64,000 nucleotides of DNA from Desmodesmus armatus (taxonomy: Eukaryota; Chlorophyta; Chlorophyceae; Sphaeropleales; Scenedesmaceae), in assembly GCA_007449985.2 (NCBI GenBank), contig VIIQ02000050.1:96467-160466 (forward strand), written 5' to 3'. Each line of letters begins with the position of its first letter. Positions within the stretch are counted from its first letter, which is position 1. Below the pieces are notes generated by a model. It was not told where the DNA came from and did not search any database. It saw only the letters and a program-made list of their open reading frames with translations. The translations under genes and the position numbers were made by a program. Of the stretch, positions 1 to 11,184 are shown in pieces.

Positions 1-1098
1 CACCATGGGAGCAAGCGCCCAATAGAACACCGCTTTGCTGTCCAGACCCGCCACCTGCAGCAGGATTGCAGTACAGATATGACAGATGAACACACCTGAT
101 ACCTCGCCGTGCAGTTCAGCCTGTGGATGCATTGTGCTGAGCGCGAATCCTAGCCATGAAAATCTTCAGCCTGCGGGTGTACTGTGCTGAAGGCATGTAC
201 GTCTGCATCTGGCCATGTACCACATCAGCACAAACAGCCTGCACTATTGCTCACCAGCTTGTCGTAGTACATGATGAAGGCGATAGACGCAGGAAGCACA
301 CCAAAGGCGCTGCAGGCACAGCACAAGCACACACAGCAGGTGGTGAAGGCAACATGAGCTCAGCGCCAGCACATGCAGTCACACGTTGTGCTGGCGCAGG
401 GTGACGCAACCACTCCCCATCTGCTCAGCACAGAACCCCACCCAACAATGCACTTCTCGTGCTGTGGCACATGTACGTGTTGCAGTTGGCCTGGCCACAG
501 CATGCAGCATCAGCACGCATCCCAGGGCATGCAGGCAAACCTGATGAGGGGCAGGGCTTCAGCACCACAGCTGGTCACAATCATTGCATCCTTCAGGGAC
601 TGCAGGATGGTGTAGTTGATGGTAGCCCCCACAAAGATCAGAGACAGTGCTGCAGCACCACAAAGCAGGTCAGAAGTCAGTGACAGATCCGACCCAAAAA
701 GCCATAGTGGGTTGTTGTAGGTTGATTAGCAGTGCAGCAGTCTGTACCACGACCAGCTAAGAGGTCACCAGCTGCTCACCTGCGACTTTCTTCACAAACA
801 GTCCTTGGGGCTGCGCAGGAGGCTCCGCTGCAGCATCTGCTGCCCCTGCACTAGCTGCTGTGCTGACTGGGCTCCTGTGGCCCCTGTGGCTCCTTGCCAG
901 CTGAACCTGCCGACGTGAAGCTACTAAAGAGGGCACAAGCGAAGCATTGAGAGGCTGTCCAGGGCACGTTTTGGCCTGCGTGTGTCCCAGAACCCTCTGA
1001 GGACCCCCTGCTGACTGGAGCACACAAGCAGGGACAGCCAGTGCATGTGGCCGTGTGAAGCGCACATGCACTGTGGGATTGCACCTTGAAAGTTGCAT
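1..1098 (-). CDS. NTT: Plastid-type ATP/ADP translocase (NTT/TLC family), 5' part
   Basis: Probable nucleotide transporter exchanging ATP and ADP across the plastid envelope. Exons on the minus strand: 1098-780, 649-541, 309-255 and 54-1, continuing off the left edge. Phase carries through all three junctions. The spliced product has an Ala/Ser/Arg-rich N-terminus that suits a transit peptide, then FVKKVAALSLIFVGATINYT, a TILQSLKDAMIVT segment matching the TILRDTKD..VVT signature of the family, then LDSKAVFYWALAP, where the family has L.KKALFY. Only the first membrane helices lie in the window. The start is uncertain: ATG at 1098 gives a compact presequence, and an in-frame ATG at 1206 is also possible. 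Family assignment rests on my recognition of these motifs; a different member of the same transporter superfamily cannot be excluded. Confidence 0.74.
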
Positions 1099-1206
1099 TT
1101 TGCCTTTGTTGATGGAAGCAGCCTCGGTTGGCTCTGTTGGGGCTGTTTCGTGAACTGTCAATTTCAACCTCTGTCTGGCAACTTCTGTAAGAACTATGCT
1201 CGTCAC

Positions 1207-1658
1207 TACCTGAAGCAGAGAAACTTAAGTAGAACACGAGTAGGTAACGATGATCGGGGGTGAGGGCAGCCCTGGTCCTAAGCAGGGTTCTTGTGCCGGA
1301 AGTTTTCGCCGGAACCGGAATCTTCATCAGGAGGCATCTGTCAGATTCTCCAAAAAAAGGTGTGAGGGCATTTCAATGACCCCTGCCGGCATTGGGGTGC
1401 TTTCTGAGACACTGGCAGTTGACTCAGGTAGATCCATGATCTGCAGCAGACATCCCAACTGCTTTGTCACCACCAACTGATGTTACGATGTTACTGGTTA
1501 CACGCTATGGCAGGTATCACATACAGGCAAGGGTATCAGTCTCTGACACGCACACAGGGTCATGAGGCAGGGCAACACCACAGACAACAGGAAAAGCGAC
1601 ACACATGAACTGCACGGCCAGCAGCCCTTCTCAGCTGCTGCAAGTGACTTCAAAGCAC
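1207..1658. other. Intergenic, head of NTT to tail of FAM32A-like gene
   Basis: I see no coding exon here. It must hold the promoter of the translocase gene and the 3' untranslated region of the FAM32A-like gene, both minus strand. The only recognisable site is the TGTAA at 1498-1502 listed separately. Confidence 0.5.
1498..1502 (-). terminator. Candidate TGTAA polyadenylation signal
   Basis: TGTAA on the minus strand, about 157 bases past the FAM32A-like stop codon. TGTAA is the usual poly(A) signal of chlorophycean algae. It is a five-base match, so position is the main support. Confidence 0.4.
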
Positions 1659-2292
1659 TTAACCAGGTCCAACCTGCAGCAGCAGCAGCCATAAAATTCC
1701 ACTGTGAGGATCAGGACAACGACAAGCACTGGAGTGGACATGATGGGGTACCTAGATTATCGTCACCAAGGCTGCATGCACGAGTCCTCGGCGCTGACAA
1801 TCTCTGCATTAGCAACACGCTCTCTCTCACTGTCACTCTCCAGCCTCGCACCACCACACAAAGACACTGCAGCAGCAGCACCCTGCTGCCCCACACACCA
1901 CCCACCTTGGGGATGTCATGGTGCTCGCTCAGGCTCGCCAGGTGCTCGTTGAAGTCCTTCACCCGATCACGGTAGCCCTTGGTGGCCATCTTGCGCAGCC
2001 GCTCCTCCTCTAGCTTCATCACACGCTCATCATGCCGCTTCTGCGCCTCTGTGCGCCTGTCCTCCGCTGCTGTTGGTGCTGGCAGGATGTAGCCGTCCTT
2101 GGTCTTGACGGGGTCCCCTGCCTTTGCTGCCTGTGCACCTCCCTCGCCTGCTGCTGCTTCTGGGTCCCCGCTGCCTGCTGTCGTCAACGCGAGGGCTGCC
2201 TCCGACCCTGTCGACTTTTTCTTCTTCTTTTTGACTCCGCCCTTGACGGAGTCTCCACCCTTCAGCTTCAGCTTGCCGCCCACGAACGACAT
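1659..2292 (-). CDS. FAM32A: FAM32A-like protein
   Basis: Small, basic, conserved eukaryotic protein; the human homologue is a nuclear factor that has been found in the catalytic spliceosome. Two coding exons: 2292-1906 and 1673-1659, with an intron of 232 bases. Translation is 133 residues. It starts MSFVGGKLKLKGG, has a KKKKKK patch near residue 22, then a charged helix and the family signature KGYRDRVKDFNEHLASLSEH followed by HDIPK. The second coding exon is only 15 bases and supplies the conserved C-terminus VGPG and the stop; reading through the donor instead would add an unrelated tail, so the tiny exon is well supported. The start is the first ATG and matches family length. The next gene upstream on the same strand ends only 112 bases away. 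Confidence 0.88.
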
Positions 2293-2404
2293 GCTGACAG
2301 GGGGGGTCTTGTTCGCGGGTCCTGCTGGACCGCTGCCACTGCTAGGAAGGAGTGGCTGCTGTGACTGCTGCTGCTCCCGCTGCTGCTGCTATGCACCTAA
2401 CTGC

Positions 2405-2990
2405 TTACTGCCGCTGCTGAAGACTGGGGTCTGCACGACATAGACACCAGGACAGCAGGTTGTTGAGGGAGGATGGTGCTGGACGAGTGGCATGTGGACA
2501 GTGGGCTGTCTCGCCAGAACAGAATGACATAGCCAGCTGTCTCATAGCCAACACAGACAGCATCTGCTTGCCAAAGGCTTTACCCACAGCTCTCATACCT
2601 GCTGTGACGTAGTGGTAGACGACCAAGAGGAACATAATCAGGATGCCAAGCCAGCTCTGCACATCAAACAGCAAAAAAGATCAATGAGGCGCACTTGACA
2701 TTATAGAAGCTTGCCATTCTGTAGCCAGGACAAGGGTGGGGTGAGAGCCTGGCTATTCAGCACAACTGCAACTGCCAGCAGATCATTCCAGCCGTTTTCT
2801 GGTTGGGGGCCGACTACGTCTCCTTCAGCTGGTAACACACGACAGTTTGCATTAAGAAGGACTAGTCAACAGAAACGTGGGGCAACACACTCACAGTGAA
2901 CTCGCCAAGCTCTTGATCACCAATCATCGCAACCAGATGATGCTGCAGGACCTCCTCAGCATGCACCGTCGGCCAAGCTAGAGTTGGTTG
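2405..2990 (-). CDS. Unassigned small membrane protein, C-terminal exons
   Basis: I do not recognise this gene. Three joined exons on the minus strand are supported by phase: about 2980-2895, ending at GELGEFT-like sequence EELGEFT's equivalent QELGEFT; 2656-2599, which encodes a single membrane helix (SWLGILIMFLLVVYHYVTA); and 2430-2405, ending DPSLQQRQ and a TAA stop. The first of these contains VHAEEVLQHHLVAMIGDQ, predicted helical and cytosolic-looking. The 5' end is not resolved: it would lie between 2980 and the ferroportin start at 3343, a stretch interrupted by an 18-C run. A C-terminal single helix with a short polar tail suggests a tail-anchored or small endomembrane protein. Expression is not shown by the sequence, so a chance set of splice-compatible frames remains possible. 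Confidence 0.35.
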
Positions 2991-3245
2991 CACTTGATGG
3001 CTGAATAGACAGGACTCTCGCAGTGGTGCCCTACCCACAGAGTGGAATGACAGTGTGACAGTTGCTGTCACACTGTGTTGCTGCATCAGTGATAAGCAGT
3101 CCAATGCCCCAATGTTTTGGTTGCTGCAGCCTGCATCAGCATACTGTATGAGTGTCCTACAGCACACTGCAACATCCACACCCCATCCCCTTTCCCCCTT
3201 GCGGACAGGGTATTCAGGCACAAGCTTCCGCCACTTGTCTTGGGA

Positions 3246-3263
3246 CCCCCCCCCCCCCCCCCC
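3246..3263. repeat. Poly(C) run, 18 bases
   Basis: Uninterrupted C18 about 80 bases upstream of the ferroportin start codon. On the minus strand it is G18. Such runs are prone to length error in sequencing. Confidence 0.95.
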
Positions 3264-3342
3264 GGCCTTGTTTGGTTGTGTCAACCATTGGCAACGCAAG
3301 TGAAGGCAGTCCTGACCAGTTGATGGCCTGCAATGGTCACTG

Positions 3343-6300
3343 ATGGTCCAGGCTCACCAGCAGCTGGGCACCAGCGACGTCTTTTTCCATCCAGGCGACC
3401 CGCAGGATGAAGCAGAACAGGCAGCCCTGCTGCCCACAACAGCAAGCGGTAGCGCAAGTTTTGAACAAGCGGGGCAGCACGCTGGTGGACCTGCATCCTC
3501 AGCCTTCTCAGTTACAGTGACCCAGCATGGCAAGGACGGCAGCAGAGGTGTTGGTACTGCTGGCAGCAATAGCAGTGCTGATGCCGCTGCTGGCAGCACT
3601 GCAGGCTGGACCAAGGCGGTGCTGTGCCTGTGTGGCACGCACGCTCTGGCGCGCTGGGGTTGGCGGACTTGGGAGTTTGCAGTTGCACTCATCCTGATAA
3701 AGCTGTTCCCTACGTCCCTACTGCTGGTGTCTGTGTTTGGGCTACTGGACAATATTGTGCGGCTTGCGTTCGGTTCTGTCATCGGGCAGTTTGTGGACAG
3801 GTACGTGCGGTATGCAAGAGCCTTACAGAGCAGAAGGGTGTTATGTGTTAGTGGGTCACTTTTTGCAGCAGCTGTGCTTGTGGACACTTGCCAAGGTGTC
3901 ACAGGAGGTTCACTGTATCATGACTGCATGCTGCGTGCATTGCACACTCATTCTCTTACTGGCAAGGAGGGCTATCAAAACCACTGCAAGCTGTGTGCAC
4001 GTAGGATTATGCTCTGACACCACTGCAGTGCTTGAAAATGGCCAGCCACATGCTGCCCTGGTGCTGGTGTGGACTTGCAATTGGTGTGGACTTGCAATTG
4101 GTGTGGACTTGCAGGAGTGAGCGATTGCATGGCACCATTGTGTGCTACAGCATACAAAACATCTGCATCGGAGTGTCAGCCGCAGCAGCTGCTGTCCTGG
4201 TCAAGCTAGACCAGGCTGGGGATGGCAGTTTCTTGGCCAGGCAGCCAGTGCTATACTGGCTGCTGATTGGCTTTGTGCTGGTGGCCGGCGCCAGCAGCAG
4301 CATCGGCAGCTTGGGTGCAGCAGTGGCTGTTGAGCGGGAGCATGCAAAAATCCTGTGTGGCGATGACTCCACCGCACTACGCAAGTTGAACGCAGGTGGG
4401 CTTACACAGCATCGTGCAAGACTTCTTGTAGAGTCTTGCCAACCCTTTTGTTGTGTGGGATACATGCGCATGTGCCTGCGTGTATGGTGCTACTACAGCA
4501 GCCAGCGTCATGCATGCTCCTCGTTGCGTCCTTACCATGCCGCGGTCTCGCAGCCGTGCATGCAAGCGTGACGAGGTTAGTACCGCTGCATGATGACTGT
4601 TCAGGCTGCTGCAGGTGCTGTGCATGGTTCACCAGGGTGCGGTCCTAACGCGTATGCTGGTGTGCGTGTGCTGTTCCCAGCTGTGCGCAGGCCTGCGTGC
4701 GATCGATCTGCTGAGTCAGATGTTGGGCCCTGTGGTGTCTGGCCTATTGATGAGCTACAGCAGCATGCTTACAGCCATCATAGTGCTGGCCGTCTACAGC
4801 TTGGGGGCATGGGTGCCTGAGGGCCTGCTGCTGCAGGCAGCACACAGACACTCACCTCAATTGAGGTAAGGCTACTTGAAGCACTGCTGCACAGACAGGC
4901 GCACTCCTCAAGTTAGCAGACACTTCTGGACGAAGTCTGCTGAATCACAGGGGGACGCATGCATGGTGCTGTAATCCACCGCATGTTTTGGCTGTGATAT
5001 GCAAAGCAGAGTAAGGGAAGCCTGCCGGCATTGGCGCCTGTACAGCGCCCTGTATAACTTGTCGCTCAATCAACACAACCTGTCTGCTAGACATGCTAGA
5101 AGTGTGACTGGATGCCAGCTCATCACTTTGTAGCACTTGCCATCCCTGTCTACAAATCCTGGCCACTACCATAGCACTGAGTGCCCATGGCCATATCATG
5201 TTCTTGCTGCTGCGGCTGCTGCTTGCAGGCAGCCCAAGCCTGCAGCAAGTGCAGCAAGACCCAAGAGGCAAAACGCGCTGCGCACCCTCCTTGGCACTGC
5301 GGGCTGGGCCGCTTACTTCCAGCAAGTCACCCTGCTGCCCGGCCTGGCCTTGGCCCTGCTGTACTTCACAGTGCTGAGCCTGGGCTTCCTCATGACCTCA
5401 TTCCTGGCCTGGCAAGGCATGTCTGAGACCACCGTCAGCCTGTTTAGGTCTGCAGGGGCGCTGTCCGGCCTGCTGGCGACTGTGGTGTTCCACCCGCTGC
5501 AGCACTGCGGGGTGGGGCTGAAGGCTGCTGGCATCTTGGGGATCACCTGGCAGGTAGGGGGCTCGACGCTCGCATGCACTACGGGTGGCGGCAGCAACGT
5601 GCCATGGAGTGAGCTGTGACCTGATAGTATGGGCAGGGTCAGAATGGCACTGGCTGCAGTTGGGTGCAAGATTCTGCCTGCCGTCACCAAAATTTGTTGC
5701 TGGTGGTGATAGTCGTGCCATGTCACTCGCGTGTGCCATGCGCCCAACATGCCTCACTGGCTTCCACCCTGCAGTCAAGTACAGAGCAGGCGGCATCCAT
5801 GGAGGGTTAAGGACTGCAACTGTTGTCCTGCAACTGATGTCCTGCAGCAAGCTGCCCTGTTGTGATGTGTATCAGCAATTCAAAAGGTTTGAACGTTCAT
5901 TTCCCCGCTATCCAGCCGATGCAATGTGGTAGTACTGGCCCTGCCTACTCAGACCGTCTGCATTGCTGCTGCTGTGTCTTGCGCAGCTTGCGTGGCTCCT
6001 CGTAGGGGTCACTCCCGTGTTCATTGCCCAGACCTTTCACCATCACCCTGTGCTCCCTGGCCTGCTCAACACAACCTCAAGCAGCACGCCCGGTGTGCTG
6101 CCAGCCTCTGCACCGCCCTCTGGTTTGTCAGGTCACCCTACACCCAGTGGTGGCCTGTCGCATCACCTCCTGTATGTGTTGCTGTCTGGGCTAGTAGCCT
6201 CCCGCTTTGGCCTGTGGCTGTTTGACCTTGTGGTGACTCAGCTGCAGCAGGAGCTGGTGCCCGAAACAGAGCTCGGTGAGTGAGGCAGCTGCTGCTGCCA

Positions 6301-6831
6301 CAACCCAACTTGCGTACATGCTGTTGTTCGGTGCCTGTGACTGTACGACTCGTCAACATTCCCCAATACCTTTTGCAGGCACCAGCTGCGTCTGCAGGTG
6401 ATCGTCTTCAGCAATGTTTGCCATCACAGCAACATGGCGCCTTACACATGTGCTGTGCTGCTGCAGCCCCCACAGCAGAAGTGTCCGCAAGGTGCACATG
6501 TCAAAACGAACAGCATCTGTGGGGCCGATACCGTTGCTGTCAGCTCAACATGTCGTTATTGTGTGTACATGCATCTGCAGGGACCGTCAGTGGTGTGCAA
6601 GAAGGCTTGCAGAGTGCGTTTGAGATACTGTCGTTCGTTGCAGGGTCCATCGTGAGCCACCCCCAGCAATTTCACTGGCTCATGGCGGGCTCCTGCACGG
6701 TCGTCAGCCTGGCAGCTGGCTTGTATTACTCCTACGCCTGCGCCACAGCTCGGCAGTGGCAGTGGCTGAGAGGCTTGGGCACCTACAGGAGGACTGGTGT
6801 GTCAGCTGGTGTGCAACAGGCAGATTCCTAG
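3343..6831 (+). CDS. FPN1: Ferroportin / SLC40 iron exporter
   Basis: Multi-pass carrier of the SLC40 (ferroportin, IREG) family, which exports ferrous iron and related divalent metals from the cytosol across the plasma or an organelle membrane. Exons: 3343-3800, 4115-4395, 4691-4865, 5229-5553, 5987-6275, 6581-6831; total 1,779 bases, 592 residues, phase kept at every junction. Family signatures include ARWGWRTWEFAVALILIKLF then SVIGQFVDR in exon 1, VAVEREHAKILCGDDSTALR at the end of exon 2, GLRAIDLLSQMLGPVVSGL in exon 3, PGLALALLYFTVLSLGFLMT in exon 4, and GVQEGLQSAFEILSFVAGSI near the C-terminus. The first ~85 residues are polar, Ala/Ser/Gly-rich and not conserved. A loop rich in Pro, Ser and Thr lies in exon 5. 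The start is the first ATG of the open frame. Which membrane it serves cannot be told from the sequence. Confidence 0.92.
4066..4114 (+). repeat. Tandem 17-mer forming the 3' splice site of ferroportin intron 1
   Basis: Two full copies of a 17-base unit (GGTGTGGACTTGCAATT, 4066-4082 and 4083-4099) and a third copy of 15 bases whose end is changed to GCAG (4100-4114). The third copy ends exactly at the acceptor used by exon 2. Confidence 0.9.
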
Positions 6832-7162
6832 CTGGCGTTGTGGCAGTTGGTTCAGCCTGAGTCCTCAGCCTGGGTCGCCACATAGTCATGCACCCATCAC
6901 GTCCACCACCACATGAGGTACTGGCAGTCTGGAGGCGCTTGCCCACTGAATGTGGCTTTTGCAATTAATTGTGTGAGCTTTCAGGCTGTGTGCGTGGACT
7001 GCAGATGGATCCAGGTTGTAGACGTCACTTTGTGATGAGGGCGTTTGCAAGGAGAGGTGCTCTTTTGTTCGGCAATGGTGCCAGGCTCGTTGCAGTGTTT
7101 TGTGGCCTGAGCGGTGCAACACATGCCAGGTGTACGACTGTGGCCGTTTGGTCGGCTGTTTG

Positions 7163-7167
7163 TGTAA
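7163..7167 (+). terminator. Candidate TGTAA polyadenylation signal of ferroportin
   Basis: TGTAA about 330 bases past the ferroportin stop, a plausible distance for a chlorophycean 3' untranslated region. Support is positional only. Confidence 0.3.
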
Positions 7168-8033
7168 CAAGTGGTTTCTTGTTAAGCGAGCATGTTGCAA
7201 CAGGGCTGCGCAGCCCAGTGAAAGCAGCTGGTGGCGCCTCAAGGTGCAGCCCTTGGGCTCACAGCTGATATTGATGCAGTGCTGAAGGGCCATGGTGGCA
7301 CCCTTGGTCATGTTGCAGGGTGCCGCAGTGTACAGCTGACTGCAGTCTGTGACAAAGCGTGCATGACCGCAACCCGGGCAGTTTGCCCATTTATTCGGAC
7401 TTTGCTGTCTCAAGGGAGGATTGCAAACATGTCTCCCATGTACCCTATGTGTCAACACACACTTTGGGATGGCTTGGTGCATGCCTCGGAATCTGGACAG
7501 TGATTCAAGCTCAGCAACCTTGGAGGCGGGGATGGGACGAGCTGCTCCACTCAACATTGCTAGCTTGAAGTTACCAACGGATGAAACTCGATGTCAGTGC
7601 GGGTAGATATCCAGGACATGACGTGCAAAAAGAATTTTGCTGGGTGCTCTATGCACCAGAGTGTGAGTGGCACGCAAAGGGTGACTTGCCAAGGCCAGCA
7701 GCGTGCTGCATACACGCGTTGCGACGCTGCGTCTACTGCAGGAAAAGGCCACAACAGCCGTCGCACCTCCACAGCCAACCATGCAGGACTGGCAGCATGC
7801 GACGTGACCGTCCATACCCAGGTATATACTATGATGACCTCAGACTATGACTCAAGAATCACACACAGATGCGCTGAACGTACTGGGGTGCATATTGTGG
7901 TGGAGTGCGAGTATCCATCATGCAAACACACAACTTGCATGATCAGGTCATGTGCCTGCTACCACGTGTATCGGTGCCCCCCAGTCTTAAACTACATCGA
8001 TGCACCAAACCAGAATTAGGTTTGTTTGGCGTG

Positions 8034-8152
<119 letters not shown>

Positions 8153-9229
8153 CCTAACGGTACGCCACCGCGTGCGTGGCACAAAAAAGCTGGCGCCCCA
8201 TCCCCACCAACAAGGTCAACACGGTACAGTCACTGGCTAGGGTGTTAATCCGATAACTGTGCAGGGAGATGCACCCATGGCCAGCGTCCCATCGTATAAG
8301 ACAGTGAGGGCTGCATAAGCCGCAAGTTCCCCAAGAATCCCAGCCGGGCGTGACGCCTGCTGACAATGCTAACTTAACTTAGCTTGAAGCTGCGTAACAC
8401 TTGAAACCAAACACACAAGCTCAAGGTCACAGCTATCATACCAGGTAGGGCCCCCTTGAGTTGAAGTAAACAGTGTCGCTGGGGGTCCACAGAGTTAAGC
8501 AGTCCACACCACAGGCCGTTACGGGCAGCTAGGGCTGTCAAATAGCGGGACAAGCAGCAAGTACCAACAAACAAGTGACATGCGGCAGTTGGGCCCTGCA
8601 AACGACAACCTTACTGTTGGCGAAATGCTTGTGCAGCTCCACACGGCCCACAGCCTTGCCAAAGGGAGAGGGCTGGCAAGTACACGCGCTGGACACCGGG
8701 CCCATAGCACCACGCAAAGGTTCAGAGCCGTTGACAAACAAAAGTGCGAGAAGCCAGTTAACAATGTACCCCACTCCCCGTCAGGTCGATAAAAGCCCTG
8801 CCAGCAAGATGCAGCCCCCGTCGCGCAGCTCCAGAAAAGCCAACCATGCGCTACCACGCCACACCACACCACACAATGCACAAGTGGGGCAAAGACCGTG
8901 GATACGGGAGGTGGAGGGACGTCCTTACATCCTTACCAACAAACGACCACAGCCACTCTAGGCAACGAGCAGGCAGCCTTTAGGTGTACACACATGGCTT
9001 GCCCACACGTGCACCACGGCACACTCCTAAAAGCAACACTCCCTGGCACTGACGCCTTCCAAAGACCTGCCGCAGTGGCCATGCTGCTAGATGCTGCCCA
9101 GCAACCTACACACAACCCGACAGTACTGCAGGCAGTGCCCAAACAGGGTTGACAGGGCAGTTGCTGCGTCTACATGCTGCCAACACGTGTCACCGTCTAC
9201 CCACGCCTGACGTCGCACCAGGCATGCCC

Positions 9230-9400
9230 TGGCTCCGGCTTGTGCACCTTCTCTCGTCCAACACAGGGAAGCAACATAACCCCTGCTGAAACGACACCTG
9301 GCTTGTGCCTTTTCTCACTACAAGCCATACCGCGTGCTGCAAGCCAGTGCCCACGTGCGTTCCCTCGCTACAAGCCATACCGCGTGCTGCAAGCCATACC
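9230..9400. repeat. Degenerate ~50-bp tandem repeat
   Basis: A 29-base block beginning CTACAAGCCATACCGCGTGC occurs at 9318-9346 and again at 9368-9396, a 50-base offset. A weaker related copy precedes them near 9235-9260. Confidence 0.8.
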
Positions 9401-9730
9401 CACAACCAACACACAAGGCACACATGTTCACGTCCTCATCCGCATGTACATCGACGCAGCATGGCATCCCAAGGGCCCTGCCCGTCCTTCCCTTCCGCGG
9501 GTGCGTCTGGCCCCATGCCTTCCGACAACCCTATTGGAGCAGGCGACTCGCGCACGTGCGGACGTGGAATCCGTCCAAGTGACACCAAAGGACACCACAC
9601 ACGGCTGCAAACCGCATGCCTGTGAACCCGTCCACGTGCAACCCCACAGGCCTGCTTGGGCGCTATCTGCACGACATGGAGCCTACGGCGCACACAACAC
9701 AGGCTGAATCCTGCTGCATGTGCCTCACCC

Positions 9731-9947
9731 CAGCAGAGCAAGTCAGGAGAATCAGCCTGCTCACACAACTGTCACCAATCATGGCACAACAACGCGCACA
9801 ACATTGCCTTGCACCTGGTGCCCGTGCCTCACCCAGGCTGCTGCCACCACGCATGACGCAGTGCACCGCCAGCAGAGTGCGTCAGCAGGGTCAGCCTGCT
9901 CCAATGACTGTCGACGATCATGACACAACAACGCACACAACACCCCC
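9731..9947. repeat. Imperfect tandem duplication, ~139-bp offset
   Basis: A block at 9731-9808 that begins CAGCAGAGCAAGTCAGGAG and contains ATCATGGCACAACAACGCGC is repeated with changes at 9870-9947. The copies differ at scattered bases, so the duplication is not recent. Confidence 0.75.
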
Positions 9948-11184
9948 CCCCTTATGCCAAGGCCGACACCTCACACGTGGGCAAGGAAGCACCACCAGCA
10001 CCACCAGCACCTCTCCACCAAGCCACCCAGCAGCCGCAGGAGTGGACGCTAAGGACCAGCCGCCAGATTCCAAAACCAGTCACCACCACCATAACCGCAA
10101 GGCGTGTTTCTGTTAGGTTTGTTTGCGCATAAAGCAGCAGCTCTACCGCATGCCATGCATGGCACTGCCGGCAACGGCACCAATCGACCTACTAGGGGTG
10201 TACGTCAGCATCCGGCCAGGTCTCCCCAAGCGCACAGTAGGGCACAGTGAAGGATGTATTGCCGTGCGTCAAGATGACGCAACAACACAGGCAGCAGCAA
10301 CTCAAAACAACAAGCTGCTTCAGTGTAGCCTGCGGCTAAAGCGAAAGGATCGCACCACACCAACAGCATCCTGCACCGGAACAGCACCAGCTGTCAATCC
10401 CCCACATACAGGCCAAGCCCTGTTTCCTATAAAACAGCCCGGCTGCAGCTGCAACCCTCGCGGGAAACAACCGCTGTTGGTGATGCTCAGCACTGCTAGA
10501 TGGCTTACAGCAAAGCTCTCAGGACGAGCAGTGCCAAGTACACCAGCTGCCTGCACTACTACACACCAGAGAGGAGCCCGCCTGGCTGCAGGACTGCCTC
10601 CCACCTTGAAAAAGTGCAAAGCCCACAAGTCAGCACTACAGCCCAATCAGCATCAAAAGTGCAGCCCAATCAGCAAAAAAACTGCAGGAAACCAGTGGCG
10701 CAGATGACGCACAGCAGATGCTCCGCAAAAGAAGTGACCGACATGGCATGCAGAGCAGTCCCTAAAGGTCGGGTGATCCGAGTACTGGCTGTGTTGCAGT
10801 GGCTGCGGGAATGTTGACAGACAAGCATGTCCATGTACAGACAGGCTCAGCGCCACCGCGATCCGCTAGCCGCAGATGCAAAAGAACTCCCCCCATGACC
10901 AGCACCAAAAAGCCAAAGAGAAACAGCCCACAAACTCACAACAGTGCAAAAGAAGTGAACAACCCACACCAGCAAAGGAGCGTGCCGTGTCCTTTGCTCA
11001 AAGACACACAGCGCGCTGACGGCCTTGCTGCACCAGCGAAATTCATACAGGTAACACATTCAGGGACACATACAGTGGGGCCTGCCAGTGTATGGGGCCA
11101 GCTGATGCTCAAGTGACCATGCTGCACGCGGCGGGAGCCAAGGGATGTTGCCATGGCCCATACCCATACCCCTCACCCACCGAC

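Noticed and set aside
8154..11154. Several open frames of 60-194 codons in the gene-poor stretch
   Set aside because: No domain, no splice-compatible continuation, and composition follows the local base repeats.
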